Shown piece after piece: positions 1 to 7,782 of a DNA stretch of 64,000 bases; position 1 is the first letter of the stretch, and each line of letters begins with the position of its first letter. The stretch lies in contig CALJDU010000015.1 of NCBI GenBank assembly GCA_938024995.1, positions 62,001 through 126,000 of the forward strand, read 5' to 3'. Origin of the DNA: an uncultured bacterium. Lineage in GTDB: Bacteria; Myxococcota_A; Polyangia; Polyangiales; Houyiibacteriaceae. A program made the translations under genes and the position numbers. Below the pieces are notes generated by a model, which searched no databases, was not told the DNA's origin, and saw nothing but the letters and a program-made list of their open reading frames with translations.

Positions 1-1113
1 CAATGGGCCGGCAGCTGCTGGTACTACCTGCGCTACCTCGACCCGCACAACCAAGAGATGGCGTTCAGCGAGGACGCGCAGAAGTGGTTGCCGGTCGACC
101 TCTACGTGGGTGGCAACGAGCACGCGGTGCTCCATCTGCTCTACGCGCGCTTCTGGCACATGGTGCTCTACGACCAGGGTCACGTGAAGACGCCGGAGCC
201 GTTCAAGAAGCTCGTCCACCAAGGCATGATCTTGGGCGAGATCGAGTACACCAGCTACGAGGGTGAAAACGGTTTCGTGAGCCGGCAGTACGCCAAGCCT
301 ACGGACGACAAGAAGGCGCACTTCGACGTGCGCGACAAGTCGCCGCTGACCGCCAAGTCGCTCGCCTTCGAGCAGGTCAAGAAGCTCAAGGGCGGCGAGT
401 TCGCGCTGGCGGAGGACCCGACGATCGTGGTCGACGCGCGCGCTCACAAGATGAGCAAGTCGCGAGGCAACGTGGTCAACCCGGACGCCATCGTGAAGCA
501 GTTCGGCGCGGACAGCTTGCGCGTCTACGAGATGTTCATGGGGCCGCTGACGGCCACCAAGCCGTGGAACACCGCGAGCATCTCGGGCGTGCGTCGCTTT
601 TTGGACCGGAGCTTCACGCTCGCCAAGAGCGCGAGCGACAAGCCGCTGAGCGATGAGCTCAAGCGCTCGGTGCACAAGACGATCAAGAAGGTCGGGGCCG
701 ACATCGAAGCCCTGCGCTTCAACACCGCGATCAGCGCGATGATGGTGCTCAGCACCGAGCTCCAAAAAGCGGGCGCGCCGCGCGAGGGTGTCGCGATCCT
801 GGCGCAGCTGGTGCACCCGTTCGCGCCGCACCTCGGCGAAGAGATGTGGGAGCTCTTGGGACACGCCCCGAGCGTTCAAAACGCTCCGTGGCCGGAATAC
901 GACGAGGCGCTCACGATCGACGCGACCGTCAACGTTCCCGTCCAGGTGAACGGCAAGAAGAAGGGCGTGCTCTCGCTCCCGAAGGACGCGAGCCAGGAAG
1001 ACGCGCTCGCGGCTGCCAAAGAGCTGCCGACGGTCGCGGAGATGCTCGAGAAGGGGCAGATCCGAAAGACGATTTTCGTCCCGGGACGCATTCTCAACCT
1101 GGTCGTGAAATAG
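1..1113 (+). CDS. leuS: Leucyl-tRNA synthetase, C-terminal part (5' end outside window)
   Basis: Class Ia aminoacyl-tRNA synthetase that charges tRNA-Leu with leucine in the cytoplasm. The frame is open from base 1, so the N-terminal half, including the HIGH signature, lies upstream of the window; about 370 residues are present. The first residues (QWAGSCWYYLRYLDP) and the EHAVLHLLYARFWH stretch are typical of LeuRS. The KMSKS ATP-binding loop is intact at window residues 150-154 (KMSKSRGNVV). An all-helical anticodon-binding domain follows, and the small C-terminal domain carries VPVQVNGKKKG, the LeuRS form of that motif. Truncation by the window edge is the only oddity. A possible terminator hairpin follows the stop codon. 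Confidence 0.97.
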   Translation, partial: QWAGSCWYYLRYLDPHNQEMAFSEDAQKWLPVDLYVGGNEHAVLHLLYARFWHMVLYDQGHVKTPEPFKKLVHQGMILGEIEYTSYEGENGFVSRQYAKPTDDKKAHFDVRDKSPLTAKSLAFEQVKKLKGGEFALAEDPTIVVDARAHKMSKSRGNVVNPDAIVKQFGADSLRVYEMFMGPLTATKPWNTASISGVRRFLDRSFTLAKSASDKPLSDELKRSVHKTIKKVGADIEALRFNTAISAMMVLSTELQKAGAPREGVAILAQLVHPFAPHLGEEMWELLGHAPSVQNAPWPEYDEALTIDATVNVPVQVNGKKKGVLSLPKDASQEDALAAAKELPTVAEMLEKGQIRKTIFVPGRILNLVVK

Positions 1114-1124
1114 CGTTTCGGCCT

Positions 1125-1156
1125 CTGCCCCGAGCGGCCTCGGCCCCGCTGGGCAG
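1125..1156 (+). terminator. Possible terminator hairpin after leuS
   Basis: An inverted repeat with two stem segments starts 12 bases after the leuS stop: CTGCCC pairs with GGGCAG and AGCGG with CCGCT, with a two-base bulge and an eight-base loop. A short A/T-rich stretch (ATAGATTTT) lies a few bases downstream. There is no clean U-run directly after the stem, so it may only stabilise the 3' end. Confidence 0.35.
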
Positions 1157-1209
1157 ACGTCATAGATTTTCCGACTTCGCGCAGCGACGCGAGCCAGTAC
1201 GGTCACGCG

Positions 1210-2553
1210 ATGAGAAACGCGTGGGTCGGGGTGAGTTGTCTGTTGCTGTTGGCATGTGGCGCGAAGGAGGAGCCTCCTGCGCCCGAGCCCGCGGCGGAGG
1301 TGACGGGAGCGGCGACGGAAGCGGCGAACGGGAACGCGGCAAGCGCGATGGGAGCCGCGGCACCGATCGGGAGGGGCGGTGCTCCTGCTGAACTGGAGAG
1401 GATCGCGCACGGCGCGGTGGAGCCGCCACGCGTTTTGACGCCACAGGAACGTCGACGCACTCAGCGCGAAGCGACCGCTGCGTTTGGCGCGGAGAACTTC
1501 GCGGTGGCGTTTGAGAAGTACCGCTTGCTCGCGGAGAGCGTCAGGAGCGACCCGCGTCTCTTTTGCAAAGCGGGCTTCGCGGCCAAGCGCGCGGGCGACA
1601 CCGAGAACGCGCGGACCTATCTCTTCCGCGGCGTCGCGCTTCACGCGCGGACCCTAAGCGGTGACGCGGAGGTTCGGCGCGGTCGGGCGATGTGCCTCTA
1701 CAACTTCGCGCGGCTCATCGAGGAGAGCGACCCCGCGGGCGCGCGCCAAGCGTTGAGCGAATCGCTCCGCTTGCGCGACAACCGAACGGTTCGGGCGAAA
1801 CTGGAAGCGCTCGGCGGAGAGCCCGACGCGCCCCTGGTCGGAGGTGACCTCGGGGAAGGTTCGCGCGTGGAGCTGCACGCGGACGGGAACGTCCGGGTCG
1901 CCTTCGCGCAGTACGAAGACGACGGCGAGGCGGTCCAGATCGGCGGCGAGGTGCTCTTCCAGATCAAGGAGGGCGCCCGATGGCGGACGCAGGTGATCGG
2001 GATGAGCATCGATAGCTCCCGGGAGCGAGACGCCGCGGAGTCGCTGAACCACGGGACCTCGATCGCGCTCTCGTCCGGAGGCCGTGACTTCATCGCGGTG
2101 CGCTGGAGCTCCGAGAGCGAGTGGTTCGACTCCATGATGGACGAGGAACCCGAGGTCGAGACCCGCGACGGCATCACGTGCATGACGTATGACGAGACCC
2201 ACTACACGACCACGACCGAGTACCTCGCGCTCTGCCCAGTAGATGGTCGCGATCGGTGCCGCCGGATGATCGTCGGGGACAACAGCTGGTCCAAGGTCAC
2301 GCCCTCGTGCGACAACGACGGTGATCCCCCCGCCTGGGCAAACGCGGAGGAGACGCGGTCGCGCTGGAAGGTCGCGTTCGAGTTCGAGGGCGAGGACGTG
2401 AAGCTGCGCGTCGTCTATGGGACCGCGCCGGACTACTTGCGCCACGACTCCATTCCGCTGAGTCGGATGTTCGCGAACACCCCACCCGCGCCGCGACCCA
2501 TCGCCCCGTGGACCGGCGACCTCGCGAGCGAGCGGGAAGGGTTGCGCCGCTAG
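1210..2553 (+). CDS. Putative lipoprotein, function unknown
   Basis: 447 residues starting at ATG. The N-terminus is a lipoprotein signal with lipobox LLAC (Cys16), so the mature protein is probably anchored to a membrane. An Ala/Glu/Gly-rich low-complexity linker follows (about residues 18-70). Residues about 80-200 resemble TPR-type helical repeats (FAVAFEKYRLLAES, AKRAGDTENARTYLFRG). The C-terminal half has no fold I recognise; it contains Cys residues and acidic patches and looks beta-rich. It sits alone between leuS and the convergent sulfotransferase gene. Comparable orphan TPR-bearing lipoproteins are common in Myxococcota; no specific role can be given. Confidence 0.8.
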   Translation: MRNAWVGVSCLLLLACGAKEEPPAPEPAAEVTGAATEAANGNAASAMGAAAPIGRGGAPAELERIAHGAVEPPRVLTPQERRRTQREATAAFGAENFAVAFEKYRLLAESVRSDPRLFCKAGFAAKRAGDTENARTYLFRGVALHARTLSGDAEVRRGRAMCLYNFARLIEESDPAGARQALSESLRLRDNRTVRAKLEALGGEPDAPLVGGDLGEGSRVELHADGNVRVAFAQYEDDGEAVQIGGEVLFQIKEGARWRTQVIGMSIDSSRERDAAESLNHGTSIALSSGGRDFIAVRWSSESEWFDSMMDEEPEVETRDGITCMTYDETHYTTTTEYLALCPVDGRDRCRRMIVGDNSWSKVTPSCDNDGDPPAWANAEETRSRWKVAFEFEGEDVKLRVVYGTAPDYLRHDSIPLSRMFANTPPAPRPIAPWTGDLASEREGLRR

Positions 2554-2589
2554 CCCGAGCGTTTTCAAAACCGAGCTCTCGCTACAGAG

Positions 2590-3786
2590 TCAGGTCGGCT
2601 CCACGAACGTCGCGGTGTAGTCCTCGTGTCGCGCGCGAAGGGTCTCGACGTCGATCCCGAAGTCTTCCACGCGATAGACGTGCTTTCCGATCCGGCGCCG
2701 CGCGGTCTCGCGCTCTTGCAGGACATCGTTTGCGCGGCTCGGAAACGAAGGGTCGGTCGGGAGGCCGGCGCGCTCCGCGATCTGTCCAGCGACGCGTACG
2801 GGATCACGCGCGAGATCAGTCATGCGGACATCGATGATCGACGAGTGCGCTTTTCGCATCCGCAATCCACGCTCCAGCCCGAGGTTCGAGAACGCTGCCC
2901 AGAACGCGCCCAAGGCGCCGGGGTCATGATCGCGGACAAGCTTCTGCGTCACGATGTTCGAGAGGCTGGCGGTGCTCGCGATGGCCTGGCCCACGTCGCG
3001 ATGCAGGTGGACGATGACCGCGTCTGGAAAGACCTCGAGCAGCTCGTCGAGCTTCCACAAGTGGAAAGGACACTTCATGACCCAGCGCGGTCTGGTCGCT
3101 TCCGGGCGTTCGCGACGCTCCGCATCGTGCGTCATGAGCTGCATCTGTAGCCGCTGGAATCGGTACGTCGGCGCGAGGTCTTCATCCAGCAACGCGAAGG
3201 CGTAGCGACGGCCGCCAAACGAATGAAAGACGCTCGTCGAGACGCCTCCGTTCTCCTGAAGGAAGAAGCACTCTTCGGGGCCGTCCACGGTGATGCGATG
3301 CGCGCGCTTGAGATCCGGCGCGATGCGATCGCTGGCCGTGAAGGCGAGCTGGGCGCGGCGCCGTCGAGCGTTCGGGTTGGACGCCGACAAGGAGAGCGGA
3401 GCGGGATAGAGCAGCTCCCAGGTACGGGGCGCGCGGAGACCGCGGTGGCGCGCCAGTAGATTGTGCAGCAGCGTCGTCCCAGTCCGGTAGAGCCCCAGAA
3501 TGAAGATGGGGCGCTCCACCGGGATCGCGGTGACGTCCGGATGCGCTTCCACGTAGCGATTGATCCGAAGGCGGTTCTCGAGCCGCGTCGCGAGGTAGCG
3601 ACTCGTGACCATCACCCCGGTACGGGTCAGCGACGTACGCGCGAGCGACTCGCACCAGGCGTGGACGTGATGATGAAAGGGATCCCCGATCACCGAGGCG
3701 AAGGATCCCGGGACGCGATGCTGCGCGCGGGCGAGGAGCGTCTTGGCGTCGAGTGGGAACATCGCGCGCGTCGCTCGGGTCCGCAC
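2590..3786 (-). CDS. Sulfotransferase family protein
   Basis: 398 residues. Resembles PAPS-dependent sulfotransferases of the Sulfotransfer_3 type, which move a sulfuryl group from PAPS to a hydroxyl or amine; the acceptor is unknown. The 5'-phosphosulfate-binding loop is visible around residues 92-110 (PIFILGLYRTGTTLL). A later stretch, DAVIVHLHRDVGQAIAS, matches the 3'-phosphate-binding region. The GTG start lies only three bases after the stop of the M50 protease gene, so the two are probably co-transcribed and coupled; an internal ATG eight codons on (MFPLDAK) is an alternative start. A lipid or glycolipid acceptor is plausible but is inference. Confidence 0.82.
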   Translation of the reverse strand: MRTRATRAMFPLDAKTLLARAQHRVPGSFASVIGDPFHHHVHAWCESLARTSLTRTGVMVTSRYLATRLENRLRINRYVEAHPDVTAIPVERPIFILGLYRTGTTLLHNLLARHRGLRAPRTWELLYPAPLSLSASNPNARRRRAQLAFTASDRIAPDLKRAHRITVDGPEECFFLQENGGVSTSVFHSFGGRRYAFALLDEDLAPTYRFQRLQMQLMTHDAERRERPEATRPRWVMKCPFHLWKLDELLEVFPDAVIVHLHRDVGQAIASTASLSNIVTQKLVRDHDPGALGAFWAAFSNLGLERGLRMRKAHSSIIDVRMTDLARDPVRVAGQIAERAGLPTDPSFPSRANDVLQERETARRRIGKHVYRVEDFGIDVETLRARHEDYTATFVEPT

Positions 3787-3789
3787 GGG

Positions 3790-4491
3790 TCAGCCGTAGT
3801 TGGCGTTCGGGTAGAGCAGGTTCACCGCGAAGACGAAGATCGGTGAGAAGAACTTGCCGAACACCGCCCAAGCGATGAAGAGCCCGAACATCGCGGAGGT
3901 TGAGCCGCGCCACATGTTGGTCCACTTCCGAGCGAGGGACTCGCTCAAGAAGAGCGGGACGACGCCGTTGCCGTCGAGGGGAGGCACCGGCAACAAGTTG
4001 AAGCAGAGCAAGAGCAGGTTCAGCGAGAACATCACGCTGAGGAGGGTGGTCAACCAGGTGACCGACTGGTCCACCGTGGCGACGACGTGGTCGAAACCAA
4101 GCGACGCGGGATGGGCGAACGCGCCCATCGACATGCCGACGTGAATGGCGACCGCGGCGAGCACCATCAAGATCAAGTTGGCGATGGGGCCGGCGAGCGC
4201 CATGAGCGCGGCGCGTTTCGGATAGCGCGACGCCCAGAGCGGATCGTAGGGAGCGCTCGCCCAGCCGATCATCCAGCCGCCGCCGTTCATGAAAAACGAG
4301 ATGAGCGGGACGACGATCATGCCGAAGGGCTCGCGCTTGACGTGCGGGGTGGGGTCGAGAGTGACCTGACTCGCGGCGGTGTCGTCTCCGCCCCACTTGC
4401 CGGCGAGGGCGTGCGCCGCCTCGTGGCAGATCGTTGAGAAGAGGAACGCTACAAACCAAACAGGGAGCGTCTTGATGATCGCGAGGTCCAC
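3790..4491 (-). CDS. Site-2 protease family (M50) membrane metalloprotease
   Basis: 233 residues from a GTG start (VDLAIIKTLPVW). I chose this start because the upstream open frame has no hydrophobic or family character and runs over the divergent HAD gene. The zinc motif HEAAH is at residues 23-27 inside the first hydrophobic segment. The second motif, NLLPVPPLDG, near residue 175 supplies the Asp ligand. At least four membrane spans are visible. The short form lacks PDZ and CBS domains, like the compact FtsX/YwhC-type M50 proteases common in bacteria. Substrate unknown. Likely the first gene of a two-gene unit with the sulfotransferase, and divergent from the HAD gene across about 125 bases. 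Confidence 0.88.
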   Translation of the reverse strand: MDLAIIKTLPVWFVAFLFSTICHEAAHALAGKWGGDDTAASQVTLDPTPHVKREPFGMIVVPLISFFMNGGGWMIGWASAPYDPLWASRYPKRAALMALAGPIANLILMVLAAVAIHVGMSMGAFAHPASLGFDHVVATVDQSVTWLTTLLSVMFSLNLLLLCFNLLPVPPLDGNGVVPLFLSESLARKWTNMWRGSTSAMFGLFIAWAVFGKFFSPIFVFAVNLLYPNANYG

Positions 4492-4617
4492 GGCGCGAGC
4501 ATAGCGCGGGCCGCTCGAACCGCGAGGATCTCGCGGTGATGTGGAAACCGTGCGTGGATCATCGGCCCTCGGTTCGTTCTGGCGAGCGGCGGCCAGCGCG
4601 TTATAACTAGCGCTCTG

Positions 4618-5289
4618 ATGGAGCCGCTGGTCGCGCTTTTTGATATCGATGGCACCCTCGTTCGCACAGGCGGGGCGGGTCGACGGGCAATGGACGAGGC
4701 GTTTGCGTACGTCACCAAGCAGCCCGAGGGGCTCGCGGATGTCCGCTTTTCGGGGATGACCGACCGCGGGATCCTTCGCGCGGGCTTTGAGAACCTGGGC
4801 GAGACGCTGACGGAAGCGCGCTTTGACGAGGTCATGAGCGACTACCTGATCCGTCTCCGGCGCTATGTTCCCATTTCGCCGGGCTACCAGGTCATGCCTG
4901 GTGTTCACGGGATCCTGAGCGCGTGTCAGGAAGCAGGTGTCGCGATGGGCCTCGGCACCGGAAACGTGGAGGCAGCGGCACGGGTGAAGCTCGACCGCGC
5001 GGAGCTCTCCTCGTTCTTCACGTTTGGAGGCTTCGGGTCTGACGCCGAAGATCGCGCCGAGCTTTTGCGCATCGGCGCGCGTCGCGGGTTCGACTCCATC
5101 GGCGGAGGCGCGCGGGTGGTCGTGATCGGTGACACGCCGCTTGATGTCCGCGCCGCCCGCGCGATCGGCGCCAAGGTGATCGCGGTCGCGACCGGAACGT
5201 TTTCCTTCGACGAGCTCGCGGCGTCCGAGCCCGACGCGACCTTCGAGAGCCTGACGGTTCCTGGGGCGCTCGACGCGGTCCTCTCATGA
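4618..5289 (+). CDS. HAD-superfamily phosphatase (phosphoglycolate phosphatase-like)
   Basis: 223 residues. HAD motif I is FDIDGTLVRTGG, with nucleophile Asp9 and general acid Asp11. The cap region follows (residues 20-85), then motif II (GLGTGN) and motif IV (GDTPLDVRAAR), all complete. The architecture and length match phosphoglycolate phosphatase/beta-phosphoglucomutase-like hydrolases, but the substrate cannot be read from sequence. Its stop overlaps the next gene's start as ATGA, indicating translational coupling to the secreted glycosidase-like protein. The upstream 125-base gap is shared with the divergent M50 gene and probably holds both promoters. Confidence 0.9.
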   Translation: MEPLVALFDIDGTLVRTGGAGRRAMDEAFAYVTKQPEGLADVRFSGMTDRGILRAGFENLGETLTEARFDEVMSDYLIRLRRYVPISPGYQVMPGVHGILSACQEAGVAMGLGTGNVEAAARVKLDRAELSSFFTFGGFGSDAEDRAELLRIGARRGFDSIGGGARVVVIGDTPLDVRAARAIGAKVIAVATGTFSFDELAASEPDATFESLTVPGALDAVLS

Positions 5290-6533
5290 AGCAGTGGCTG
5301 ACGCTCGTCAGCGCGAGCCTCGTCGCGGGTGTCTTTTCGACGAGCGCGAGCGCGCAGTGCGCGACCGACGAAGACACCGTCGGCGTGATCGTCAGGCGCT
5401 GCATGAACGCGGAGCGAACCTGGGTGGAGCTCACGGTCGATCTCACGTCGCCCGACCTTGGGGTGCTCGTCTCGCGACCTTCCGCGCGCGGGTCTTCGTT
5501 GAGCACCTGGGCCGCGGACGTTCCCGGTTCCGTCATCGCGGTTCCCGCGGGCGACTTCGGCTTTGACGGGTTCGCGCCGCACGGCCTGACCATCGGCGCG
5601 GGTGAGCAGTGGACCGACACCCGCGATGACGCCGCGCTCTCCGTGCTCGCGTTTGACGTGGGCGCGGTCCCGCTCTTCGTTCCGGCGGAGCAAGAGGTGG
5701 TGCGCGAGCCGTGGATGCGTCACGTGCTCTCGGGTCCCGCGGTCCTGGTGGACTCCGTCCCCCAGCGCTGCGCCAATGCCGGGTGCGAGATCGCGCCGCG
5801 AACCGCGGTCGGGATCTCGCGGGACCGACGCACGCTCGTGATGGTGAGCGCGGCCGGGTTTCTCCCGAGCGCGCTGGGCGTCGATGACGAGACGCTCGGT
5901 GAGCTGTTGCGGGAAGCGGGGGCGAGCCACGGTATCCGTGTCGCGATGGGCGCACCGAGCGAGGTCTGGGGTCGCGGTGGGGCGGTGATGGCGAGCAGCG
6001 ATGGGCGCTCGCGAAGCATCGCGGCCCATCTCGCGGTGATTGAGCGAGGGCGCGGAGAGACCTTCCGTTTGGTGGGCGTCGCGAAAGAAACCGGCGACGG
6101 TGGAGCGTTGCTCCCGGACGCGCAGATGCGGGTCGAGACGGTGGACGGGGAACTGGTCGTGAGCAGCGGAACGCTGACGGCGGGTGCGTACTGGGAGTTC
6201 GAGCTTCCCGTCCGCGACTACATCGTCCGGTCGACGCATCCAGGCTACCGAAGCGGGTGTCAGTACTGCCGCGGCGAAGCGAACGTTGAGGTTTGGTGCA
6301 GCGTCTTCCTCACGCCTGGATCCGGCGCTTCCACTTGCGAACCACGGCCGCGCGAGATCGACGGCAACACCACCTGGCCGCGCGGCACCGTGCCGCCGCC
6401 TCCCACCGATGCAGGGGTCGTGGTCCCGCAACCCGAGATCGAGAGTTGCGCGATCGGGAGCACCGGCGGTAGACGTAGTCCGTTGGCGGTCGTCTTGCTC
6501 GCGTTTGTCGCGCTTGGCCTTCGCCGACGATAG
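5286..6533 (+). CDS. Secreted phosphodiester-glycosidase-like protein with MYXO-CTERM-like tail
   Basis: 415 residues. A Sec signal peptide is clear (MKQWLTLVSASLVAG...SASAQC). The central region (about 40-260) resembles the NAGPA/phosphodiester glycosidase fold, with the typical RTAVGISRDRRTLVMV strand followed by a G-containing stretch. The Pro-rich segment near residue 370 is a linker. The C-terminus has a Cys (SCAIGSTGG), one hydrophobic span and a terminal RRR, the layout of the MYXO-CTERM sorting signal processed by myxosortase. The protein is therefore probably surface-anchored. It overlaps the HAD gene by four bases. A joint role in removing phosphosugar groups is inference. Confidence 0.75.
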   Translation: MKQWLTLVSASLVAGVFSTSASAQCATDEDTVGVIVRRCMNAERTWVELTVDLTSPDLGVLVSRPSARGSSLSTWAADVPGSVIAVPAGDFGFDGFAPHGLTIGAGEQWTDTRDDAALSVLAFDVGAVPLFVPAEQEVVREPWMRHVLSGPAVLVDSVPQRCANAGCEIAPRTAVGISRDRRTLVMVSAAGFLPSALGVDDETLGELLREAGASHGIRVAMGAPSEVWGRGGAVMASSDGRSRSIAAHLAVIERGRGETFRLVGVAKETGDGGALLPDAQMRVETVDGELVVSSGTLTAGAYWEFELPVRDYIVRSTHPGYRSGCQYCRGEANVEVWCSVFLTPGSGASTCEPRPREIDGNTTWPRGTVPPPPTDAGVVVPQPEIESCAIGSTGGRRSPLAVVLLAFVALGLRRR

Positions 6534-6561
6534 ACACTCCGATGGGGCCGCGGACTCACAC

Positions 6562-7770
6562 ATGACCAGCTCGATACGTACCGGGCTCCTCACGACCGCG
6601 GCTGGCGGCGAGGTCGTTTTGCGACGGGTGTTGGTCCGCGTGGTGTCCGGGACGTCTGCGGGGGCGTTTGGCTGGCTTGACCGCGGAACCCTGGTCATCG
6701 GGAGCCACGAAGACGCCGACCTGACGGTGCAAGAGACCACCGTCTCCCGCTTCCACGCAGAGCTGGGCCTGCTCACGAACGGCGTGCGACTGCGCGACCT
6801 CGGGAGCACCAACGGGACGTTCGTGGGCGACTCACGTGTCGAGGCGATCGTGATCCAGCCGAACGCCGAGTTCCGCGTCGGTCGGGCGACCATCGCGCTC
6901 ACCATCGAAGACGAGAAGGTGGAGCTTCCGCCGCAGGTGTCGCGGCTCGGGCGCTTGTGCGGTCAGACCGAGCGCATGGTCGAGGCCATCGCGGTTCTCA
7001 CGACCGCCGCCGCGTCGGACGCGCCGGTGTTGATCGAAGGCGAGTCCGGGACCGGCAAGAGCGAGGCAGCGCGCGCCGTTCACCAAGCGAGCCCGCGCGC
7101 TCGCGGTCCGCTCATCTCGGTGGACCCTCGCGCGACCGAGCAGGTCTTGGTGAGCGCAGAGGCGGCCCGAGGCGGAACGCTCGTGATCGACGCGGTCGAC
7201 GAGGTCACCGCGCAGCAAGCGAGCGCGTTGGTCGCGGTGCTGGACCGACGCGAACAGGGCGAGCTCGACTTCCGCGTCATCGCGACCAGCCGAAGTGACC
7301 TCCGCGGGCGGGTCGAGCGCGGCGCGAGTCGGCGCGACCTCTACTTCCACGTCGCGGCGATCCGCACCGTGATGCCGCCGCTTCGAGAGCGACAGGGCGA
7401 CGTCCCGCTCTTGGTGCATGAGCTGCTCACGGACCTGGGCGCCGCCTCCCATCGCCTCGCGCGGGAAGAGCTTCGCGCGCTGGCTGTGCACCCGTTTCCG
7501 GGCAACGTGCGCGAGCTCAAGCGCTGGCTCGAGCACGCGATCGCCCAGCAAGCGCCATCGGCCGCGGCCGCGCCTTCCCGTCCGAGCGACCCCGACCTCG
7601 CCTCGCTGCCCTACAAGCAAGCGAAAGAGAAGCTCCTCGACTCGTTCGAGAGCGAGTACATCGCGGAGCTCCTCGCGCGGCACGAAGGCAACGTCTCGCG
7701 CGCGGCCCAGGAAGCGGGGCTCGACCGGAACTACCTGGCGCGCTTAGCGAAGAAGCACGGGCTGCGCTGA
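6562..7770 (+). CDS. FHA domain / AAA+ / Fis-type HTH regulator lacking the GAFTGA loop
   Basis: 402 residues from the ATG at 6562; the longer upstream frame only shadows the preceding gene. An FHA domain spans about residues 38-115 with the phosphothreonine-binding set (GSHED, SRFHAEL, DLGSTNGT). An AAA+ module (133-330) has an intact Walker A (GESGTGKS, 160-167). Walker B is altered (GGTLVIDAVDEV where GGTLFLDEI is usual), but the arginine region LYFHVAAIRTVMPPLRER is present. The segment between Walker A and B is far shorter than in sigma-54 activators and holds no GAFTGA, so contact with sigma-54 is unlikely. A Fis-like HTH ends the protein (HEGNVSRAAQEAGLDRNYL). Probable input: Thr-phosphorylated partners, such as the kinase next door. 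Confidence 0.88.
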   Translation: MTSSIRTGLLTTAAGGEVVLRRVLVRVVSGTSAGAFGWLDRGTLVIGSHEDADLTVQETTVSRFHAELGLLTNGVRLRDLGSTNGTFVGDSRVEAIVIQPNAEFRVGRATIALTIEDEKVELPPQVSRLGRLCGQTERMVEAIAVLTTAAASDAPVLIEGESGTGKSEAARAVHQASPRARGPLISVDPRATEQVLVSAEAARGGTLVIDAVDEVTAQQASALVAVLDRREQGELDFRVIATSRSDLRGRVERGASRRDLYFHVAAIRTVMPPLRERQGDVPLLVHELLTDLGAASHRLAREELRALAVHPFPGNVRELKRWLEHAIAQQAPSAAAAPSRPSDPDLASLPYKQAKEKLLDSFESEYIAELLARHEGNVSRAAQEAGLDRNYLARLAKKHGLR

Positions 7771-7782
7771 GTCGCTCGCGAG

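Noticed and set aside
3790..4908. A longer M50 protease starting near 4908
   Set aside because: The extra 139 residues overlap the divergent HAD gene and are non-hydrophobic with no family match. The GTG at 4491 begins right at the first conserved segment.
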